Positions 1-8,700 of a stretch of DNA of 15,968 bases are shown here, piece after piece. The position numbers were made by a program, and so were the translations under genes. Position 1 is the stretch's first letter. Every line of letters starts with the position of its first letter. This DNA comes from Sinorhizobium sp. (lineage in GTDB: Bacteria > Pseudomonadota > Alphaproteobacteria > Rhizobiales > Rhizobiaceae), in NCBI GenBank assembly GCA_031178305.1, contig JAPSJG010000029.1, positions 1 to 15,968 on the forward strand. The letters are read 5' to 3'. A model generated the notes under the pieces. That model was given only the letters and a program-made list of their open reading frames with translations. It was not told the DNA's origin and ran no database searches.

Positions 1-992
1 GTCCCCTGCAAGGCCTCGGCGAGGCGGCGATCCCCATTCTCGTCCGCAGCAAGACCTATTCGAAGCCAACGAGGATTGTAGTCGAACTGGCGCGTCAGGA
101 TACGCGCTTCGCAAAGCGCCGCGTGAAGATCATGGGCGCGATCATGGTCTACCAGCGCAAACAGGCCCGCGCCGCCGATGACCTCGAGCCCCGCCCCTTC
201 CAACACCGCATCGAGCCCGGCCTTCCGCTCCAGGATGCGTTTGGCGATCGCCTCGGTATCGCCTTCCATCAGCTTCGCGGCAATAGCGAGCGCCGGGCCG
301 GAAACGGCCCATGGGCCTAGCCAATCGCGGAAGGACTCCAGCACGGCTGCCGGCGCAACGACGAAGCCAAGGCGCAATCCCGCAAGCCCGAAGAATTTTC
401 CGAAAGAGCGGAAAACGACGAGGTTGTCGTGATCCACCACATGGGGCGCCACGCTCGCTTCCGGATAGAGATCGCCAAAGGCCTCGTCGACGACGAGAAG
501 GCCACCGTGCGAAGCCATCGCCTCGGCCATGGCCAGGATTTCCTCCCGCTGAAAAAGCCGCCCGGTCGGGTTGTTCGGATTGACGACCACGGCAATGGCG
601 CGCGCAGCGGTCAGTTCATCGACGGTCTCCACGAGATCGACGATGATGCCGGCCGCCTGCAGCACACGGGCATATTCGCCGTAGGTCGGCGCGAAAATGG
701 CGGCGCGGCTCTGAGAAGCCGTAAGCCGCGGCAGCAACTGGATCGCAGCCTGCGTGCCAGGAACTGGCAGCGGCATTACCCCGCCTGCCCGGTAGTAGCG
801 GCTTGCGGCAACGCGCGCAGCCTCCTCCAGATGCTTGTCCGGCAGCCGATGCCAGGCGCTCGGATCGATCTCGGGAAGGGCGACCGGGCGCGGATTGATG
901 CCGGTCGAAAGATCGAGCCAATCCGCCGGCTCGCCGCCGAATAGCCTCGCAGCCACGCTGACCCCGCCGCCGTGCATAATCGGTGCCGTCAT
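1..992 (-). CDS. cobC: CobC, PLP-dependent threonine-phosphate decarboxylase-like enzyme (3' end cut by window edge)
   Basis: Fold-type I PLP aminotransferase-like enzyme of the cobalamin aminopropanol arm; the family (L-threonine-O-3-phosphate decarboxylase, CobC in Pseudomonas denitrificans, CobD in Salmonella) supplies (R)-1-amino-2-propanol phosphate. I translated 330 open codons from the ATG at 992; family members are about 333 residues, so only the last few codons are missing. Visible landmarks are an N-terminal STGINPRP stretch, NPNNPTGR in mid-protein (substrate/PLP loop), LLVVDEAFGD (PLP-pyridine Asp) and SFGKFFGLAGLRLGF, where Lys199 should form the Schiff base. The start overlaps the cobB stop by four bases (ATGA), implying translational coupling as the last visible gene of cobE-cobA-cobB-cobC. 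The family assignment is firm; the exact in vivo reaction rests on homology. Confidence 0.93.
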   Translation of the reverse strand, partial: MTAPIMHGGGVSVAARLFGGEPADWLDLSTGINPRPVALPEIDPSAWHRLPDKHLEEAARVAASRYYRAGGVMPLPVPGTQAAIQLLPRLTASQSRAAIFAPTYGEYARVLQAAGIIVDLVETVDELTAARAIAVVVNPNNPTGRLFQREEILAMAEAMASHGGLLVVDEAFGDLYPEASVAPHVVDHDNLVVFRSFGKFFGLAGLRLGFVVAPAAVLESFRDWLGPWAVSGPALAIAAKLMEGDTEAIAKRILERKAGLDAVLEGAGLEVIGGAGLFALVDHDRAHDLHAALCEARILTRQFDYNPRWLRIGLAADENGDRRLAEALQG

Positions 993-2290
993 GGCCCCTC
1001 CAGCCGGTCGATGAGGTGCATGAAGGACCCGGCGACGTTTGAAAGGCGCAGGCCAGCCCGGCCGAGGTCCTCCCCGACCGCGTCCGCCACCGAAAAGAGG
1101 GGCTCGGCGGCACCTTCCGAGACAATGGTCGCGTAATGGAATTCGTGTGCCGTCATGGGACCTTCGAAGAAGGCGTTGTCGAACGGTGTAACGCGACGAT
1201 AGCCGAGATGCCGTTTGCGCTCCGCGAAGCTGGTGATGAGCGGCAGGAGACCGAGCATCGCGTGGCGTCGGCCGTCGGCCGCAACCAGCCCCTCGCCGAG
1301 CGCCATATAGCCGCCGCATTCGCCGAAGATTCGTACGCCCCGTTCCGCCGCAGAACGCATGCCGCTGCGGAAGCTGGTTGCGTCGGCGAGGCGTTCCGCG
1401 TGCAGTTCCGGATAGCCGCCGGGAAGATAGATCGCGTCCGCCCCGCTGTCCGGCGCTTCGTCTTGAAGTGGCGAGAAGAAGGAAAGTTCGGCGCCCTGCC
1501 CGCGCCAGCCGGCGATGAGGTGCTCGTAAACGAAGGCGAAGGCGACATCGCGGGCAATGGTGATTCGTTGCCCAAGCGGCTTGACCGCAGCGGGTTCGGA
1601 CTCTGTCTGCGATCGCAGGGGCTGGGCAGCGGCGAGAATGGCATCGAGATCGCAATCGGCCTCGATTGTGGCGGCAGCATGGTCGAAGAAGGCCTCGAGT
1701 GCTCCATGCTCCCCCGCCTGGACGAGACCCAGATGGCGTTCCGGCAGCTTGAGCGCGGGGTCCTGGCGAATGACGCCGAAGATCGGTATCGAAATGCGGG
1801 CGAGCGCATTTCGCAGCATCGCCTCGTGCCGGTCGCTGCCGACCCTGTTGAGGATGACACCGGCGACCGTGATGTCGTCGCGGTGGCCGGCATAGCCGCG
1901 CACCAGGGCCGCTACCGAATGGGAGAGGCGGGCGCAATCGACAACGAGAATCACCGCAAGCCCGAGCGCCGCGGCGAGATCCGCCGGCGTTCCGCTGCCG
2001 TCGGCGGCGCCGTCATAAAGCCCCATCATCGCCTCGACGATAAGCGCGCGCCCGTCGGCAACCGTGCGTCCGGCATTGGCAAGAAGCAGCTCCCGCCGCA
2101 TCGCCCATGGATCGTAGTTGAGGCAAGGCTCGCCGCTCGCTGCAGCATGAAAGGCGGGGTCGATGTAGTCCGGCCCTGCCTTTCCGGGCGCGATCCTCAC
2201 GCCGCGCTTCCTGAGCGCCCGCATCAGCCCGAGCGTCACCGTCGTCTTGCCCGAGCCGGAGCTCGGCGCCGCAATCATAAGTCCACTCAT
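989..2290 (-). CDS. cobB: CobB, hydrogenobyrinic acid a,c-diamide synthase
   Basis: Cytosolic ATP- and glutamine-dependent amidotransferase that amidates the a and c carboxylates of hydrogenobyrinic acid before cobalt insertion. The 433-residue product matches the usual family length. The N-terminal synthetase domain opens with a P-loop (APSSGSGKTT, residues 8-17) and the KAGPDYIDP motif (37-45). The C-terminal triad-type glutaminase domain has LPGGYPELH (289-297), FGECGGYMALG with nucleophile Cys325, and a His at 425 in GSFMHL. I chose the ATG at 2290: it gives the canonical start directly before the P-loop and overlaps the cobA stop as ATGA; an in-frame upstream extension to 2359 would run into cobA and has no family counterpart. 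The 3' end overlaps cobC in the same way, so cobA-cobB-cobC appear translationally coupled. Confidence 0.97.
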   Translation of the reverse strand: MSGLMIAAPSSGSGKTTVTLGLMRALRKRGVRIAPGKAGPDYIDPAFHAAASGEPCLNYDPWAMRRELLLANAGRTVADGRALIVEAMMGLYDGAADGSGTPADLAAALGLAVILVVDCARLSHSVAALVRGYAGHRDDITVAGVILNRVGSDRHEAMLRNALARISIPIFGVIRQDPALKLPERHLGLVQAGEHGALEAFFDHAAATIEADCDLDAILAAAQPLRSQTESEPAAVKPLGQRITIARDVAFAFVYEHLIAGWRGQGAELSFFSPLQDEAPDSGADAIYLPGGYPELHAERLADATSFRSGMRSAAERGVRIFGECGGYMALGEGLVAADGRRHAMLGLLPLITSFAERKRHLGYRRVTPFDNAFFEGPMTAHEFHYATIVSEGAAEPLFSVADAVGEDLGRAGLRLSNVAGSFMHLIDRLEGP

Positions 2291-3126
2291 GCCGGGTTCC
2301 GGAGGCGACTTGGTAACTGATCGGTCACAAGAACACGCCCATCGAGCGCGCCCCGCCAATCGAGCGACGCGCGCAGCCGCACGACCTCGCCGACGACGAC
2401 GATCGCCGGCGGCTCGAGACCCGAAGCCGCAACATCGGCTTCGGCACGCGCAAGCGTGGTTTCGAACACCACCTGCTCCGGCGTTGCCGCATTGCAGACG
2501 AAGGCGAGCGGCTCGTCCGGCGCGCGGCCGGCGGCCATGAGGTTGGCGGTAATCTGGCCGATATGTTTCATCGCCATATACATGACGATGACCGGCGAGC
2601 CCTTGGCGATGCCTTCCCAGTTGATCCGGTCCGGCACGACGCCGGAGGAATCATGGCCGGTGAGGAAAGTAACCGCATGGTTCACTTCCCTGTGGGTAAC
2701 CGGAATGCCGGCATAGGCGAGACCGCCGATGCCGGCGGTGATGCCCGGGACGATGCGGAAGGGAATTCCATGCTCGACCAGCGTCAAGGCCTCCTCGCCG
2801 CCACGGCCGAATACAAAGGGATCGCCGCCCTTCAGCCGCAGCACGCGCTGCCCCTCACGCGCCAGCTCGACGAGCCGCAGCGAAATATCGCGCTGCTTCG
2901 GCGAAGGCTTGCCACCGCGCTTTCCCGCGAATTCGAGTGTAGCGCCGGGCTTCGCGAGCTTCAGGCAATCGCCATTGACGAGAGCGTCATGAACGATGAC
3001 ATCAGCCTGCCTGAGCGCATTGGCGGCGTGCAGCGTCAGCAGACCGGGATCGCCAGGGCCGGCGCCGACCAGCCACACGGTCCCCGGTTCGAGCTCGGGC
3101 AGGCCGGCGAATAGCGCTTCCGTCAT
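2287..3126 (-). CDS. cobA: CobA, S-adenosylmethionine uroporphyrinogen III C-methyltransferase (SUMT)
   Basis: Methylates uroporphyrinogen III at C2 and C7 to make precorrin-2, the committed step toward B12 and siroheme. The 279-residue protein is the single-domain SUMT form, without the CysG-type oxidase/chelatase module. Signature motifs of the precorrin methyltransferase family are complete: VGAGPGDPGLLTLHA near residues 20-34, RLKGGDPFVFGRGGEE (97-112, SAM-binding region), VPGITAGIG (126-134) and PVTHREVNH (142-150). A GGGGA ribosome-binding sequence lies about 10 bases upstream of the ATG. It follows cobE by 64 bases and its stop overlaps the cobB start, so it sits second in the cobE-cobA-cobB-cobC operon. 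Nothing unusual in sequence or length. Confidence 0.97.
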   Translation of the reverse strand: MTEALFAGLPELEPGTVWLVGAGPGDPGLLTLHAANALRQADVIVHDALVNGDCLKLAKPGATLEFAGKRGGKPSPKQRDISLRLVELAREGQRVLRLKGGDPFVFGRGGEEALTLVEHGIPFRIVPGITAGIGGLAYAGIPVTHREVNHAVTFLTGHDSSGVVPDRINWEGIAKGSPVIVMYMAMKHIGQITANLMAAGRAPDEPLAFVCNAATPEQVVFETTLARAEADVAASGLEPPAIVVVGEVVRLRASLDWRGALDGRVLVTDQLPSRLRNPA

Positions 3127-3190
3127 CGTCTTTTATCCCCGACCAAACGAAGCATGGCACCCCCCCAGAGGGGGATCGACCTTGACGCCA

Positions 3191-3640
3191 TCATTCCGCT
3201 CCTCGCTGGCCGGTCGCGATTTCATTGGAAACCGCCCCGGCGATCGCCGCTGTCGCCCGCGCCGAGCGGATCTTCGGCACGATCAGGACCGCATCCGGCC
3301 CGGCGCCGGCAAGGGCTGCCCCTTCCGCCACGCCGTGGCAGCCGGTATGTGCGAAGACGATCTCGGATGGATTTTGCAACCGGTCCGCCTCCGCCTCGAG
3401 CGTCGCTGCATCGAAGAATCGAATCGGCACGGCGAAGTGCCGCGCGGCGGCAAGAATGGCGGGTTCCTCCGAACGCGCATCGAGCGAGGCGATGAGAGCG
3501 AGCTCGCTCCCGCCGGCATCCGCCTCTGCAAGCGCCCGTTCCGCAAGCGCGACCACTTCCTCGAGCGCCGTGTGGCGCTCACAGCCGAGACCAAGCACGA
3601 GCTTTCCATTGGTGACGGCTGGTCCCTCGGCCGAAGGCAT
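3191..3640 (-). CDS. cobE: CobE, cobalamin biosynthesis protein of the CbiG C-terminal family
   Basis: Small protein of 149 residues, similar to the C-terminal domain of CbiG and to CobE of the aerobic B12 pathway. Family hallmarks are LVLGLGCERHT near the N terminus (residues 14-24), an ASLDARSEEPAI segment (51-62) and FAHTGCHGVAEGAAL (96-110). CobE is associated with the corrin methylation/ring-contraction part of the pathway, but its exact biochemical role is not settled, so I give none. I chose the ATG at 3640 because an AGGGAG sequence lies nine bases upstream and the family motif follows within 15 residues; an in-frame extension to 3832 is Cys/Arg-rich and looks untranslated. First gene of the cobE-cobA-cobB-cobC group, preceded by a long leader. 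Confidence 0.88.
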   Translation of the reverse strand: MPSAEGPAVTNGKLVLGLGCERHTALEEVVALAERALAEADAGGSELALIASLDARSEEPAILAAARHFAVPIRFFDAATLEAEADRLQNPSEIVFAHTGCHGVAEGAALAGAGPDAVLIVPKIRSARATAAIAGAVSNEIATGQRGAE

Positions 3641-3874
3641 GCGGTGCGGCTCCCTGCAGCGGCGGCCCGTCTCGACAGGCAAGCTGCAAACTCGGTTGAT
3701 TGCTGCACGGGATATTTTCGGCTCCACGGCCCGATGCAGCGGTCGGCGTTCCATACGAAGCGCCGGCCTGGGCGAATGCCCGCACCGGTCTGGACAGCAC
3801 CGGATCGGGCCCCCTGCATGGGTCGGCCGCACCGGACGCTCTTTCAGTCCGCCTCCGCGGACGCCGTCGCATGA
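3641..3874 (-). other. Structured untranslated leader of the cobE operon
   Basis: If the promoter proposed at 3881-3909 is real, the transcript carries about 230 untranslated bases before cobE. The leader contains a strong hairpin at 3702-3740 (GCTGCA/TGCAGC plus CGGG/CCCG, one bulged base) and a compact one at 3664-3680 (GCCTGTC/GACGGGC, which needs a small CGAG loop). I found none of the conserved cobalamin-riboswitch blocks (GCCACTG, the GGGAA block, the B12 box). No credible ORF was recognised. Identity as a regulatory leader is inference. Confidence 0.35.
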
Positions 3875-3880
3875 TCGGTA

Positions 3881-3909
3881 TATGTACCGAAGGCCATCCG
3901 GCCGGTCAA
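3881..3909 (-). promoter_or_regulatory. Candidate sigma70-type promoter for cobE operon
   Basis: On the minus strand TTGACC (3909-3904) and TACATA (3886-3881) are separated by 17 bases. The -10 element lies inside a near-perfect palindrome, TCGGTA-TATG-TACCGA (3875-3890), which could be an operator. This is motif reading only. Confidence 0.4.
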
Positions 3910-3963
3910 ACCGGATTGCGTCATCGGCGCGTCGTTAACGGCGTAGTCGGAGAATTCGGATCT

Positions 3964-4118
3964 GCCCCTCACCCCAACCCTCTCCCCGCACGCGCCGCTC
4001 GCGGGGAGAGGAACGTGCCCGCCGCCGACGGTGCCGTTGGTCGCGAAGCGCGAGGCGGTGCCACGAGTCCCTTCTCCCCGCCTTGCGGAGAGAAGGTCGC
4101 GGCAGCGGGATGAGGGGC
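3964..4118. repeat. RIME-like rhizobial palindromic intergenic element
   Basis: An element of about 155 bp with two internal palindromes: an 11-bp stem CCTCTCCCCGC (3979-3989) with GCGGGGAGAGG (4001-4011), and CCTTCTCCCC (4070-4079) with GGAGAGAAGG (4087-4096, one mismatch). GCCCCTC (3964-3970) and GAGGGGC (4112-4118) form its inverted ends. This composition is typical of the Rhizobium-specific intergenic mosaic elements (RIME). It carries no gene and lies between the cobE promoter and the divergent permease gene. Confidence 0.75.
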
Positions 4119-4227
4119 GACCGGGCAACAGCAAGGGATTCTCGCACCAAATCACCCTTCCCTTTGCATTTGCACGCCGCGTCTGACACAAGGCGGATCA
4201 AGAGCTGCCATTCCCTTCGAGTCTCCC

Positions 4228-5013
4228 GTGTCCGACCTCGCCTTCCACCTTCTCGTTTTTCTCTTCGTCGCAGGCTTTCTCGCCGGCTTCATCGATTCGA
4301 TTGCCGGCGGCGGCGGCATGATCTCCATTCCGGCCATGCTGATCGCCGGCATTCCGCCGCTCGAGACACTCGGCACCAACAAGCTGCAATCGCTCTTCGG
4401 CTCTGGCTCGGCAAGCCTTTCCTATGCGCGGCACGGGCATGTGGATCTCAAGGAACAATTGCCGATGGCGCTGATGTCGGCACTGGGCTCGATCTTCGGC
4501 GCGATTCTCGCGACGGTTATTCCGGCCGACGCGCTCAAGGGCGTGCTGCCGTTCCTCCTGATCGCGATTGCCATTTATTTCGGCCTGAAGCCGAATGTCG
4601 GCGACGTCGAAAGACACCGCCGCATCTCGGCATTTCTCTTCACCCTCACCTTCGTGCCGCTGATCGGCTTCTATGACGGCGTCTTCGGTCCCGGCACCGG
4701 CTCCTTCTTCATGCTCGGCTTCGTCTCGCTCGCGGGCTACGGCATCCTCAAGGCGACGGCGCACACGAAATTCCTGAACTTCGGCTCCAACATCGGCGCC
4801 TTCATCGTCTTCGTGCTCAACGGCGTCGTGCTCTGGAAGGTCGGGCTGATGATGGGCGTCGGCCAGTTCCTCGGCGCCCAACTCGGCTCGCGCTATGCGA
4901 TGGCCAAGGGCGCCAAGATCATCAAGCCGCTGCTGGTCATTGTCTCGATCGCTCTGGCAATCCGGCTGCTTGCGGATTCCGCGCATCCGCTGAGAATTTG
5001 GCTCGGAATGTGA
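4228..5013 (+). CDS. TauE/SafE (TSUP) family membrane permease, substrate unknown
   Basis: Inner-membrane protein of 261 residues, with about seven to eight hydrophobic segments. It has the internally duplicated TSUP (formerly DUF81) architecture: GFIDSIAGGGGMISIP at residues 20-35 in the first half, and GFYDGVFGPGTGSFFM at 147-162 in the second. Family members export or import sulfonates, sulfite, sulfoacetate and other small anions; substrate cannot be read from sequence. It starts with GTG at 4228 and no clear ribosome-binding site is visible. A membrane transporter of this type (ORF9) is, to my recollection, also annotated in the cob region of the Pseudomonas denitrificans/Sinorhizobium B12 producer, so the linkage may be conserved. 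It is divergent from cobE and convergent with cobO (82-bp gap, no clear terminator seen). Confidence 0.88.
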   Translation: MSDLAFHLLVFLFVAGFLAGFIDSIAGGGGMISIPAMLIAGIPPLETLGTNKLQSLFGSGSASLSYARHGHVDLKEQLPMALMSALGSIFGAILATVIPADALKGVLPFLLIAIAIYFGLKPNVGDVERHRRISAFLFTLTFVPLIGFYDGVFGPGTGSFFMLGFVSLAGYGILKATAHTKFLNFGSNIGAFIVFVLNGVVLWKVGLMMGVGQFLGAQLGSRYAMAKGAKIIKPLLVIVSIALAIRLLADSAHPLRIWLGM

Positions 5014-5095
5014 GAGCGGACGGAGGCTTCGGCAATCGGCGATCCCTGCGACGGCAAACGCGAATCCGGCAAGAGTCCCCGATGCCGCGGTCCGT

Positions 5096-5734
5096 TCAGA
5101 ACTCGACCCCCTTCTGCGCCTTGATGCCCGAGCGGAAGGGATGCTTCACGAGTTCCATCTCCGTCACGAGATCGGCGATTTCGATCAAATCTTCCTTGGC
5201 ATTGCGGCCGGTCAGGACCACATGGGTCATGTGCGGCTTCTCTTCTTTCAGGAACCGGACCACCTCGGCGATGTCGATGTAATCATAGCGCAATGCGATG
5301 TTGATCTCATCGAGCAGCACCATGGAGTTGCGCTCATCCCGGATTAGGTCCTTGGCCTTTTCCCAGGCCTTCTCTGCCATCGCCACGTCGCGGGCTCGAT
5401 CCTGCGTTTCCCAGGTGAAGCCTTCGCCAAGCGTGTAGAACTGGCAGAGGTCGCTGAAATGCTTCTCGATCAGGTCGCGCTCGCCGGTCTGCATGGCACC
5501 CTTGATGAACTGCACGACGGCGCAGGGCATGCCATGGGCGATATGGCGGAAGATCATGCCGAAACCGGCGGTCGACTTGCCCTTGCCCTTGCCTGTATGG
5601 ACGATGACGAGACCCTTTTCGTCGGTCTTCGTCGCCATGATTTTCTCACGCGCGGTCTTCTTCTTCGCCATCTTCATGGCATGGCGGGCATCGTCCTTCT
5701 CGGCCGTCGGGTCGTTCGTCGTCTCGTCGCTCAT
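5096..5734 (-). CDS. cobO: CobO, ATP:corrinoid adenosyltransferase (BtuR/CobA type)
   Basis: Transfers the adenosyl group of ATP to Co(I) corrinoids, forming the upper ligand. The product has 212 residues. It has the family P-loop HTGKGKGKSTAGFG (residues 46-59), VVQFIKG (73-79), a Walker B-like VLLDEINIALRYDYI (139-153) and HVVLTGRNA (171-179), and ends with the usual KHPFRSGIKAQKGVEF. The first ~35 residues are charged and Lys-rich, as in other alphaproteobacterial CobO proteins. The ATG overlaps the cobN stop (ATGA), with GGGAGAG just upstream inside cobN, so it is translationally coupled to cobN. Last gene of cobP-cobW-cobN-cobO. Confidence 0.97.
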   Translation of the reverse strand: MSDETTNDPTAEKDDARHAMKMAKKKTAREKIMATKTDEKGLVIVHTGKGKGKSTAGFGMIFRHIAHGMPCAVVQFIKGAMQTGERDLIEKHFSDLCQFYTLGEGFTWETQDRARDVAMAEKAWEKAKDLIRDERNSMVLLDEINIALRYDYIDIAEVVRFLKEEKPHMTHVVLTGRNAKEDLIEIADLVTEMELVKHPFRSGIKAQKGVEF

Positions 5735-8700
5735 GATCTCTCTCCCTGTTCGTTTGCGGCAAGGCCGCTCAATTCAAATCGTGCCGAATTGGAGCGCGGG
5801 CTCCAAAGACCGCGATCGATCGCCTCCAGAAGCCGCTCCGACATTTCGGCAAGGGCTGCCGGATTCTTCTCGCGCAGAAACTCGAGCACTTTCTCGTCCG
5901 CAATATAGGCGCGGTAAGCCGCTTCGAAGTGATGATCGCGCACCGCTCCGGTGGTCGCAGCGAAGGCAAACATGTAGTCGACGGTCGCGGCGATCTCGAA
6001 GGCACCCTTGTAACCGTGGCGCATAACGCCGTCGATCCATTTCGGGTTGACGACGCGGGCGCGCACTACCCGGCCGATCTCCTCTTCCAGCGAGCGGATC
6101 ACCGGCTTTTCCGGTCGCGAATGGTCGTTGTGGTAGATCGCCGGACGCGTTCCGCTCAAATGCTCGGCGGCGGCGCTCATGCCGCCTTCGAACTGGTAAT
6201 AATCGTCGCTGTCGAGCAGATCGTGCTCGCGATTGTCCTGGTTCTGGACGACCGCCTCGATCGAGCGAAGACGTTGTTCGAGGAGCCCACGCTCTGCCCG
6301 GCCGTCCTCTCCGGCCCCATAGGCATAGCCGCCCCAGGTCAGATAGGCCTCGGCGAGATCGCCGCGCCTTTCCCAGCTCTTTTCGTCGATCAGCGCCTGC
6401 AGGCCCGCACCGTAGGCGCCCGGCTTGGCACCGAAGACGCGGTAGGATGCGCGTCGCACCGCCTCCTTCGGCTCGATGCCATTCTCTTCCAGCCGCCGGG
6501 CTTCCCCGCGCATGCGGGCGGCGATCACGTTGTCGGCATCGTCTTCGTCCAGCGCTCCAATCGCGCGGATCGCTTTGTCAAAGAGCGCGATCTGTTCCGG
6601 AAACGCGTCGCGGAAGAAGCCGGAGATGCGCAAAGTGACGTCAACGCGCGGGCGGCCAAGCACGGCGAGCGGCACGATCTCATAGCCGGTCACGCGACGC
6701 GAGGCCATGTCCCAGAGAGGCTTGGCACCGATCAGCGCGAGCGCCTGGGCGATGTCGTCGCCGCCGGTTCGCATGTTGGAGGTGCCCCAGGCGGTGAGCC
6801 CAAAGGAGGTCGGCCATTCGCCGTGGTCCTGCAGATAACGGCGGATGAGCAGTTCGGCGGACTTCTTACCGAGCTCATAGGCCGCCGGCGTTGGAACGGC
6901 GCGGCTGTCGACGGAGTAAAAGTTACGCCCTGTCGGCAGCACGTCGGGACGCCCGCGCGTCGGCGCGCCGGAGGGACCGGGCGGAACGAAGCGGCCATCG
7001 AGACCGGTAAGCAGGCCTTTGATCTCGGCTGCGCCCGAGCCTTCGATCGAGGGTTTGAGGCGGGTCTCGATTTCGTCAAGGACTGCGCGCGTGTTGGCCC
7101 AGCCGTCCGGGGAGGCAACTTCGCCGGAAACGAGTCTGGTCGCAAGCAGCTCGATGCGCTCGACGGTATCGCCGGCGGTGCGCCAGGGCGCGTCCGAGAC
7201 GGTGGCGAGAAGGTCGGGCTTGGGGCCGGTCCAGGGCGCGGAGTGGATGCAGTCGAGGGGGTCGAAGGGTTTCGGCTGAGAAGGAGTTACTTGCGCACCA
7301 CGCCCCAATCCCGAATCCAACGCAATCGCCCGCTGCAGGCTCTGATCTCCGCCCTCGCCCAAGCCGCGCGGCACGCGCGCAAGCGCCACGGTGAGGTCGG
7401 CCAACAGCCGCCCCTCCGGCGCCACGCCGAAGATGTGCAGCCCATCACGGATCTGCATTTCTTTCAGATCGCAGAGATAGGCGTCGAGTTTTTCCAGCGC
7501 CTTCTCGTCGCTGTCGCGCTTCTCGATCCCGGCGTCTTGATCGAGGCCGATGTCCCGCACGAGGTCGAGGATTTGGCGGCTGAGCAGGCGCAGGCGGCGC
7601 GGATCGCCGCCGGCGGCCTCGTAATATTCGTCGACCAGCGCCTCCAGGTCCTTGAGCGGGCCGTAGGATTCCGCCCGAGTCAAAGGCGGCGTCAGGTGGT
7701 CGATGATGACGGCGCTCGTGCGGCGCTTGGCCTGCGTGCCTTCGCCCGGATCGTTGACGATGAAGGGATAGAGATGCGGCGTCGGGCCGAAAACCGCTTC
7801 GGGGTAGCAGGCATCGGATAAGGCCAGCGCCTTGCCGGGGAGCCATTCGAGATTGCCGTGCTTGCCCATGTGGACGATCGCGTCGGCACCGAAGACCTGC
7901 CGCAGATAGGCATAGAAGGCGATGTAGCCGTGCGGCGGCACGAGGTCGGGGGCGTGATAGGTCTCCTTCGGATCGATATTGTAGCCGCGCGCCGGCTGTA
8001 TGCCGACCAGGACCTCGCCGAGACGGGCGAGCGGAAGCGCGAAGGCACCATCGAGGATGAAGGGATCGGCCTCGGGCGCGCCCCAGCGCTCCGCCACCTC
8101 CTCTTGAATCTTTTTCGGAAGAGACGCGAAGAAATCCTTGTATTGACTCAAGGAAATGATTTCGCGGATTTCCCGGTCGCGGCTCGCCGCATTGGTCGGC
8201 CCGGCCATCAGGAAGCGCATCAGCGCGTCGCCGTCTTCGGGCAATTCGCCGACCGGATAGCCCTCAGCCGCCATCGCCTTCAACACCTGGATCGTGCCGG
8301 CCGGTGTGTCGAGGCCGACGCCGTTGCCGAGTCGGCCGTCCCGGTTCGGGTAATTGGCCATGACGATGGCGATCCGGCGCGCCTCAGGTCGCGCATGACG
8401 CAGTTTCGCCCAATTGGCTGCGAGCCGGGTGGCGAAGCGGACGCGATCGGCAAGCGGCTCATGGCCGACGATATTGGCTTCGACCAGAGCGTCGTAGACC
8501 GATGCCGCCTTGAAGGAGACGGCGCGGGAAAGGATGCGCCCATCGACCTCCGGCAGCGCGACATTCATGCCGAGGTCGCGCGCCATCAGCCCCTGCGGCG
8601 AGGCTTCCCAGGCCTCGCGCGACGAGCCGGAAAAGATCACCTGCAAGACCGGCGCCCCGGTCGATTCGAGCACCGTCGGCTGGCGATCGGCGCCGGGCGC

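Noticed and set aside
1136..2320. 394-codon plus-strand ORF opposite cobB
   Set aside because: Antisense shadow of a firmly identified gene; no recognisable motif.
3664..3680. B12-box-like sequence in the cobE leader
   Set aside because: GCCTGTCGAGACGGGCC only loosely resembles the B12 box, forms a simple hairpin, and the other riboswitch blocks are missing.
3641..3832. N-terminal extension of cobE
   Set aside because: Cys/Arg-rich, no family similarity, and a better start with a ribosome-binding site exists at 3640.
4083..4676. 197-codon plus-strand ORF overlapping the RIME-like element and permease start
   Set aside because: Different frame from the clearly conserved permease, Arg-rich, begins in repeat sequence.
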